Of a DNA stretch of 64,000 nucleotides, positions 56,076 through 64,000 are shown piece by piece (position 1 is the stretch's first letter; every line of letters starts with the position of its first letter). Origin of the DNA: Alentia gelatinosa (Eukaryota > Annelida > Polychaeta > Phyllodocida > Polynoidae). The notes beneath the pieces are model-generated. The model did not search any database, was not told where the DNA came from, and saw nothing but the letters and a program-made list of their open reading frames with translations. The translations under genes were made by a program, and so were the position numbers. The stretch is from assembly GCA_950022655.1 (NCBI GenBank), contig OX465581.1, forward strand, positions 108,173,125 through 108,237,124, read 5' to 3'.

Positions 56076-57327
56076 ACAAAATTATAAACTTATACTGGTG
56101 TTTGTTGGTTTTGTGAAATCTTCATATAGAAATAGACTTTTTCAGGGTTGTTCGCATATAAAGGGTATACTTTGTAAAGAGTTAAGTCATACCCTGAATT
56201 CAGTGGCAGGGTTCTCATCCCTTGGGACCTTTACCCTTATTCATCGCACGCCGCCTTAAAATGACCACCCTAGTCCTAACTGACCCCATTCTCTCAAGCT
56301 TCTGGCAGCTTCTACAAGGATCGTCGAGTGGGATATAGGGGGAAGGAGGACAGTGAAGGTCGACCCCATCGTTTCCTTCTAATGACCCGGTCCCGACCTC
56401 GGCCCCGACTTGACCTCGCTTGAGACACCAGTCAATAAAACAGGGCTCTTCCAGCTCTCCAGCCGATGCAGTTTTATCCCGGTTGTCATGGCTACTACCC
56501 AGACACAGCGCCTAGATTTCTTACCCCAACCCCCTACTCACTTTGTCCGCTAGTCAATAAATGACTTATCCATTATAATAAAGAAATACAAGTACATCTG
56601 CTAAGCACTCCTGAACCGGATACTGGTACGAACCGTTGGGGTCGTTGCAAATAGCAGATAAATAGTTTTTTGATATATTCTGAACCTAGTGCTTGCTAAA
56701 TCCAATGTCTGTTGAAATTATTATCATCTTACGCCTTATTATTACATACTATAGAATATTAGATCTTAGAAATTCTTAGTTAGTACATACAAGCTCGCCT
56801 CATATATCATGGGATCTGACCCAGATCTGATACACAGGAATGCCTTCAAATATATAACTAGGAATGGCCCTCAATATTGTATGCACTAAATCAACCGACA
56901 AAGTACATATTGCCTGCCTGTGATCACCAGTGTCCAATTTCAGGTGGTGACCTCTTATTCTTTATGGACCCTAAGATCAGTTAGAGAACAATAGCCTGAA
57001 TGTTTTCTTACTTGGCATATACTACTACTTTGCTCCCTATACCACCCAAGTGAAGCTTATTGATCTATCAAACCAGCCCCTCACCAACCAGCTTTCACTT
57101 TCTTCCATCACTTTCTGCACCCTCCTGCCCACCTCGTTCATTACCTCATCAAAATATCCTTCCATCCTCCCATAATCACCCCAACTTCTCTACCTTGAAC
57201 CTCCTTTATCTTCTATGCTATCATCTAATCCCTCAACTCTAAACACTTCTTACCATATGCCCGTATTACCCGTTCCCCTTGCCACTGAACACACAGTTAA
57301 TAAGGTAATGAGAGTAGTCATAGATAT
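56076..57327. other. Non-coding, nothing firm
   Basis: No supported exon. Frames up to 63 codons without homology. Confidence 0.3.
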
Positions 57328-57720
57328 ATAAAAAAAGGCCAAAGATATTAACAGAGAAAGGTTATACGAACTGCGACCTCTAACTGTTGGACGAGAGAAT
57401 CTTTTAATAAAGATGCTACGGTGGTGGGTCGAAGACCAATCACATATATTTGTTGTGCATGAAGAAGAAACCAAAAGGTATGAAAATATTAACTTAAATC
57501 TTCCTAGAATTAGAACTGAAGAGTACAGACAGTAGCCACTATGCAAAGGTAAAGTGTACTGGGACAGATTATTAATGGAAATTCAACCAAGAGGTGATGG
57601 TTTTAAACAAGAGTTAAAGAAATACTGTCTAAGATACTAGATCAAGAAGACCAAGATTAAACGGAGCTACACTCAGTGGCGAATGATATTGTCGTAAATT
57701 GTATTACTGAATAAAAAAAA
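57328..57720 (+). pseudogene. Degenerate coding relic of unknown family
   Basis: A plus-strand frame reads KKAKDINRERLYELRPLTVG... for about 70 codons, meets a TAG (57533-57535), and continues in the same frame for about 36 more (...KVYWDRLLMEIQPRGDGFKQ...) to another TAG. AATAAA followed by a short A run comes 72 nt later (57710-57720). The residue mix looks protein-like across the stop, and the A-rich end suggests an old retrocopy or transposon tail. I do not recognise the protein. Confidence 0.35.
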
Positions 57721-58719
57721 GAACACAACAACCCTTCCCCATCCTCTTCCACACTATCGCGATCCTCCATCTATTTCTGAACTGAGCAACTAGCCACATG
57801 CGTTGAGACATTAGTAATCCTCCAACACTTGCTATGCATAGCCCGTGGGAATGAGGGTGAATAGGTGATGTATAGCGTACACCTCCTTGATGTAAACACG
57901 TCCCTCACAATAAATAGTAAGTTCAAGATGAGTCTAAAGGCATGTATAACTATTGATTCCGTCCAGTCCGATAACTGTGAATTTCTGTATTGGAAGAGAT
58001 CCTTAAGAAGACATGTGGGTTTCTTATGAATTGTAGCCTAAGTATGGAGTGCAAGAAAAAACTATATGTGTGAGAATATCAATAACATATTAATTCCGAC
58101 TTCAATATTGTCTATAGCAATGTGGTTCTTAATCTACTCAGGACTACATTGTGGGAACCAAAGATGATATAAAATAATGTCCTTGCCGCAAGTAGTAATG
58201 GGTTAGAGATTACATTAAGCCGCTTAAGGATGCAGGCTTCATTGTCAAGAGAAAAATGACGATGCCTTTCTTGTGCCTCATAACACTGCTCTATACTCTC
58301 CATTACCGAGATTAGATTTTAATTATTCAAGAGCACGAGGCTTAAATAATAAGAGAAGCACCCTGCATGGCTGTGTAGTACAAATATGAATATGATTAAA
58401 GGCTGTTTGGAGAGACTAGACACTTTTTATGTTAGTGGAAACCGATGTCCTTTTGATCAAAATGTTCCCCTTCTTTACACAGATATTTTCAGAACAGAAG
58501 CTTTGTATCAATATTCCAGTTATCATAATCTGCATCTCCTATCATGCACCCGTCCGTCCTACACATTAAGCTCTTCCCCTAGTGTCTCTACCACTCATAC
58601 TATACAAAATCTCTCTAGAGTATTCTATAACCCAACACCCTCCACACTATCTTCCGACAGAATGGGGCCTTAAAGCAGAAACAAGCGGAGGGGTATCAGG
58701 AAGAGATGCCTGTGTGTAA
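57721..58719. other. Non-coding, nothing recognised
   Basis: Frames up to 95 codons with no splice support. Confidence 0.3.
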
Positions 58720-58752
58720 GGGTGGGGGTGGGGGTGGGGGTAGGGGGGGGGG
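58720..58752 (+). repeat. G-run array with quadruplex potential
   Basis: Several runs of five or more G separated by single T or TA bases. Confidence 0.85.
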
Positions 58753-59098
58753 CTGTACATAGGTTGGTGAAAAAAAAACCCGAAGAGGATGAACAGGTGA
58801 TATCACATGGTAAACCTGAGTGCAGCACACCACCTACTATGGATGACCTTCAATGACAAGTACATAAATGGACCTGTTCAACGACGCTGCTCTTTAGATA
58901 CCGGTTTCACCTGCTTACATAGAATCGGTTTCTTAAAGCCTCTTTAGAACACACACACACTTCATTTCAATGCCATCCCGACGGGACGATGTACAATATA
59001 TATATACATCCGTGCTTTTTCCTGACTCAAGACTCGACCTGACTACAAATCACACACATCCCGGTGCTATATCTTTAAGCTCGCGCTTTATTATATCA
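58753..59098. other. Non-coding, nothing recognised
   Basis: Short CA and TA runs only. Confidence 0.3.
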
Positions 59099-59660
59099 TA
59101 AGGCCCATTTCCATAGGGAGCCAAAGTGAACCCGCTCCAACGACAGATAGCCGGTCACAAAATAGTATTTCCGGATATAGGCGCACAGTACTTAGACTAT
59201 GTAGGTTCGAGATTATATGTCTCATTCTCCAATCTTATAGATCCATATTTTTCATAAACTTAACAACTGTCATCGTAGCTTCGAGACAGAGTTATTCAGA
59301 GATGATAGTAGTAAGCAACACTTCGAAAGTAACAAACGAAACCAAAAACATAAGTCTAGCCTCAAACCCCCATAGGTTTAGCACTAAGCCTCGTTCTTAC
59401 TGGCCACCGGAAACGTTGTTTTGTAGGTGGGTATCTGTGGTTTCAGCGGGTTCACTTTGGCTCCCTATTGGCCGACGAAAAGGGTGTATATTTTTTTGTG
59501 TTCTACTAATAGTTCATTTTCACTGGCCATCAGCGATATATAATCAGGTACCACGACGGACCTTCAGCACTGCTGACGCAAGATGGAAATAGGCTATTAG
59601 GAGGACACAAAAAAATCTACATTAATCACCCTCTTCGTCGGCCAATGGAAACGGTCCTTA
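59099..59660. mobile_element. TIR element family C, copy 3, with nested repeats
   Basis: The left end TAAGGCCCATTTCCAT and the inverse of the right end TAAGGACCGTTTCCATTGGC match family C. The left subterminal block GGGAGCCAAAGTGAACCCGC (59117) reappears inverted at 59446-59465, next to another internal family C-like end (TTGGCCGACGAAA, 59469), which suggests insertion of one family member into another. Confidence 0.65.
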
Positions 59661-60297
59661 CTGGGGCACAGCGGCTAGTTTGCCAGCAGTTGGTGGACCA
59701 CCCCGCGGATCAGCTGGTCTGCTGGTTTAAGGGACCGGGGAATCCAGACCTCAGTCTCAGTGAATCTATCCGTGCCCGGAGAGGTTCTGCCACGAGTTAA
59801 AGTAGTAAAGGTATTGGTGTGACTTCATATAATAAGCCGACCTATAGTATTGATCCCAACTCCAGCAGACACTTGTAAGTAGCTGGAGGATCTAAACTAG
59901 AGCAAAGTCTTTACCACGGACGGATACAATATAGAAATAAAATACACAAGGACGATTTAGTGGTAAATGAATCAAGGTTTTTGCGAAATTCAAAATTTAC
60001 AACATTGACCAATCAAACTGTGAGGAGGAATATTTTTATTTCAATGTCAGTACAATTGGCCGTTTTATAACATTATATGCAATTCTTACTATATGTTATC
60101 GACAATCATTGTTATTCCATGTGTCTGAACCTCACATTCACATGGCCATCTCGTTCCATACCCCCCCCCCCCCCCGAACCGCTATTATCCTGGGAGTGTA
60201 TCCTGTTTAGGGATTTAAGTGTTACCCAACAAAGAGGTCATATCGTTTCTCAGAGGTAAGAGACCGTAGAAAACAGTCCCTGCACGGACTCTAGATA

Positions 60298-60374
<77 letters not shown>

Positions 60375-61205
60375 CATTAGAGTCCTAGTATTTCCTCTTT
60401 TGTACGGTCACACATTCATACAGTAACGCCCTTTCCTCTTTCAAATATATTGCATGAAAAGCGCCGCTTGAACATTGGATGAAGGTAATTTTCAAACTCC
60501 GAAATACTAAGGAAAAAAGAAACATGAAGTAATGGAAATGCACTTACTTATTCGAGAGATGGAATCAATCAGACCTGTGGCCTGATTAGTATGACTATTT
60601 AGCATCGTATCAAGATTTACTAGGTGGTTGGGAGATGGGCAATAGTGGCGTGGGGGGGGGGGGGAGGTGGAAGCATGGCTAGCGGGACAATCATAGGTGA
60701 ACTCTTGGTGAATTTCACACTATAAAACAAACCGTACGAGTAAGATTACTCTTACCTTAAGTTGGTGTAGCAAGGGATCATACGCGAAACCTTTATATGA
60801 CCTCTTTTCTCCTTCAGGCTCCTTCTCCTACTCGCTCTGTCTCTCCTCTCTCTTTATCTCTCGGCCGCGCGCACACACATGGTGTCATGATGTCTCCACT
60901 GACGCCTCACACAGATTCTACTCGTGCGACGCGCCTGCAGTCTCCACCCCTCCCCTTCTTCGGGGAGTCTCACACAGTACCGCCATCTAGCGGATGTACC
61001 CAACACAAACCTCATGTTTCTGTTGACACTGGCTGGCAGAATTACACTACGGAAGCTACGGTTTGGTTAAAGCTGATATTCAGAAATTATTCTCGATGAT
61101 CATTTCATTAAAAATATAGACCCGCCCCTCACACAGTGAGAGAACGAGCCGGCGTGTGTATCAGTGGTCGTAACCAGTCAGGTCACCAAGACCAGTCAGT
61201 GAGGG
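59661..61205. other. Non-coding, simple repeats only
   Basis: C run near 60162-60175, (AT)n at 60300-60372, G run near 60653-60664. A minus-strand donor GTAAGA near 60753 follows a short ATG frame but has no other support. Confidence 0.35.
60300..60372. repeat. (AT)n microsatellite
   Basis: About 36 uninterrupted AT units. Confidence 0.95.
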
Positions 61206-61215
61206 TATATATAAG
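61206..61215 (+). promoter_or_regulatory. TATA-box-like element
   Basis: GGGTATATATAAG resembles the TATA region inside the solo LTR at 61800 and is likewise followed about 30 bp later by AGCTCA-TT. It may be the promoter of a second, decayed LTR. Confidence 0.3.
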
Positions 61216-61657
61216 ACAGGTGGGAGGGTAGCCTACAGCTCATTTACATGCCGCGATCACAACCAGTCAGAGCTGGGCCACAGACTAGTAGAGAACATTT
61301 ATTCCCTGTGAGTGTACCTTTTTAATTTAGTGTGACGAATGGTGACACATAAACCAGATCAGACAGACAGGCAATGATACAGAGATACATATACAGATAT
61401 ATAGATACATATTACACACAGAGTTTCATATATACCTCCCCACACACACACACACGCTAGTATTACCTTGACCTCACCTGTCATACCTCAGTGCACCCTT
61501 CTCTCACCTGGCCTTGTAAATTCAATAGAAAACATGCAGATACAGATACAGAGACTACAGATACAGAGACTACAGATACAGAGACACAGAGACACAGATA
61601 CACATATTATAGAGATACATAGAATTAGTGTTTATAGTGTTGTGGACATTGTACTCC

Positions 61658-62318
61658 TGTGATGTATGTATTAAGAATATCACAGGGTGCTTCCTAACAG
61701 GTCCTCGCTCCAGATAGAGGTTAAGGCCTAACTGTTTGGACTGCCACCCCCAGCGTTTGAACCATCCCCTGTCTTCGTTTGGACTGACCCCCGATAGGGT
61801 ATATAAGGAAGCAGATTTCAACTCACAGCTCACTTGGAACCCAGACACCGTGGCGTCAACATCTCCATGCTACTCAGCATTACTACCACTGCAGTGTCAG
61901 GCTTGAGACACCATAGGACTCTATGCTACAGAGGCCTTTACTGAGGATTGGGCTTCTCCATAAGCTACTATCACCCCAGCACTGGAGGAAAAGACACTGA
62001 TGACTGCTACCACTACTTTGGATCATCTATATCCACAAGTCAAGGAGACATTGAACAATAACTGAAAGTGATAGACTGTGAGTACTGCTTAGACCAAGAG
62101 GACTTATATCATATGTACACTACAGAAGTGTATATGATTTTGTATGTTGATGAGAATTGTTATGTAACTGTATACTTTGTTATAATATATGTTATTAATA
62201 CATATCTGTGTATGGTTATCTGTCTTCTTCATTTAGTATAGAAGATATTCTGAATTCTCTTTTCTTGTCACTGGGTTAGCTAGTCTATAGGATTAGGCCT
62301 TAGCTACTGTACGTGACA
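61658..62318 (+). mobile_element. Probable solo LTR, 661 bp
   Basis: Starts TGTGATG, ends GTGACA (TG...CA termini) and is flanked by CTCC on both sides (61654-61657 and 62319-62322), a 4-bp target duplication. It contains a TATA box (61800-61807) suited to an LTR promoter. No primer-binding site follows and no internal frames or second copy are in the window, so it looks like a solo LTR left by recombination. The superfamily cannot be told. Confidence 0.5.
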
Positions 62319-64000
62319 CTCCCTATAGTGCTTGTTATGGTTGGTAATCACGGCTGTGTGTGTGCTCTGCTCAGTGTCAGGTGTGTCTGACTGCCTTCAG
62401 CTTATTAGCTGTCTAGGTGTCGGTTTTATACCTCCACTCAGACACTCGCCGCAGGTAGCGATGTCCTAACACCCTGCCCATACATCACCATTGCAGCAGA
62501 GCTGTCATAGACGACCATTGCCTCAAAGTTGTCCAGTGTATATATACACTTAGTAGCTCCGCCTTGCGCATACTTAAGTGTGTGGAGGGCGGGGCATACA
62601 TTTTTGGATTAATTAACAGAGCTTAATTGCTTTATATAAGTTTTAAATTCGTAGATTGGTTCACTGTCCTAATGAATAATAGGACAGGTAGAGGGATATT
62701 CTGAACGACTTTGAACTATGTAAATTAAGTCAGCATATAAAATTCGTTCTTTAACAATCAAACGATGCGAATGTGATAACCAACTCTAGAAGTACAAGAT
62801 TGAGTCACAAAACTATTATTCGTACCAAACGCCCATCGACTGAGAATTAGCGAAATAGCACCCTCTACCATGGTTTCTCCTGTGGAATTCGTTAACGCCT
62901 AAGATTCAGCAAACCCCTAATAAAATATCCTTAAAGGTATAACAAAGAAATATATATTATTGAACAACATATGCGAACAAATCCCGATTTGAATATTGAA
63001 TTAGTTTCCCGAGTCGTGACCAGAAATTAAAACTAAACCGTATGGAGAACATCTGTCAACCTTTTATTTTCTAAAATTTTTGTGGCATATGTGACTACCG
63101 TTATAACCTACTGGAATATGTGAACATCCTCTATATCAGAGGGAAGATATGTGTTGTCCTTGTATTCGTTAATGTGTGAAGTTTACTGCGCTGTATTTAC
63201 TGAGTTTCTTGTTCGTGTCTATATTAGGCTTCAAATGTTACACTTCTTATGCATAACTGCGTGACAAGATATACTCGAGCAATATTTCACTGGATTGAAA
63301 AAGACCCCAAACAGAGAAATAAAAAAAAACCTAACTAGGTACGGAGTCATGTGACCAGCACAGAGAAGATCAATCCATAGAAAATCAACGAATACTGATA
63401 TAAGACCTAGTATGCAAACTAGCATATATCACCATGCATATGTCTTGTCCTTTTCTGTCTCTTTGTTATGCAACCGTTGACTGGTATGTGGAAGAGCACC
63501 ACTAGGTGAATATACCATGTCATTTTCAGCTGAATAATGAAAAAAAAAACTCTCCTCTCACGAGATACCCCTAATGACTTTTCTTAATTATCACAAACAA
63601 TTCACCACTCGGGCGGTCTTCCATTATTTGGATAGGGTATTACACTTGTTTACACTCTCCTAGCACAGATCCTGCGTTCTACTTTCTGTGGAACAGACAG
63701 TAGCCTATTATGCTCATATACTCAATCATCTGATGCTAAAATAATGTGTTGCACAACCACGGAGATAAGGCACACGGAAAACAAGACACTAGAAACGGGA
63801 CATTTGTTTTTTTATGTTTTTCTATTGCATCTCTCGTATGTACGAGTAATTCTGATACAATATATGAGGTAAAATGATAACAGCGGTATCTAGGCATTAT
63901 GTATATACACAAAGAACTCTACGACCAAGAAGCACAACTCTATGGACTGGACAGTGGCGCCTCACAGTGGTTGGCCTGTATGAACTAAATTTTGGGGATG
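62319..64000. other. Non-coding, nothing firm
   Basis: AT-rich to the window end. An ACACTCTCCTAGCA segment near 63650 repeats sequence seen near 9915. Confidence 0.3.

Overview
The window is nuclear DNA from an animal, most likely an aquatic invertebrate. It is AT-rich, with short coding exons separated by long introns, GT-AG splice sites and AATAAA signals. It carries many dinucleotide microsatellites and several families of non-autonomous transposons, plus a DIRS-type tyrosine-recombinase retroelement. I cannot name the species or phylum. Long open frames are rare and most six-frame ORFs are noise, so host genes were sought as exons with matching splice sites and reading phase.

Host genes. 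(1) A complete five-exon gene on the minus strand (1416-5358) encodes a C1D/Rrp47 nuclear exosome cofactor of 184 aa. This is the only host gene I can name. (2) A 2.2 kb exon on the minus strand (51085-53309) holds the first 709 codons of a secreted or membrane protein that I do not recognise; it is Ser/Thr-rich, has 15 N-glycosylation sequons and only two cysteines. (3) Isolated exon-level signals: a 3' terminal exon with poly(A) signal (12970-13011, minus); a terminal exon encoding a transmembrane segment (15294-15539, minus); a 38-nt exon with strong splice sites on both sides (23735-23772, minus); and two plus-strand first coding exons directly downstream of promoter-like motifs (33442-33452 behind TCTCGCGAGA; 47301-47345 behind paired ETS sites around a CRE-like core).

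Mobile DNA. A DIRS-like retroelement (about 19690-23170, minus) has intact gag and RT-RNase H frames, but its recombinase frame is cut off at a compound microsatellite. Several terminal-inverted-repeat families have more than one copy: family A (8059-8185 and 46691-46820), family B (31925-32314 and 39421-39694), family C (36541-37457, 41588-41983, 59099-59660) and family D (10252-11314 GC-rich, and 32315-32760). Single elements include a pogo/Tigger-like element inside C1D intron 2, a second short pogo-like MITE, a piggyBac-like MITE flanked by TTAA, several near-perfect foldback hairpins, a probable solo LTR (61658-62318) and a LINE 3' tail.

Layout: 1-5.4 kb C1D; 5.4-12 kb repeats and TIR elements; 12.7-15.5 kb two 3' gene ends; 15.5-24 kb probable intronic or intergenic DNA with the DIRS element; 24-47 kb mostly transposon-rich non-coding DNA with one candidate promoter; 47.2-47.4 kb second promoter; 51-53.3 kb large exon; 53.3-64 kb repeats and relics. 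No operon, CRISPR array, rRNA or intact tRNA gene was seen. The transposons explain most of the structure; I found no convincing new multi-gene system.
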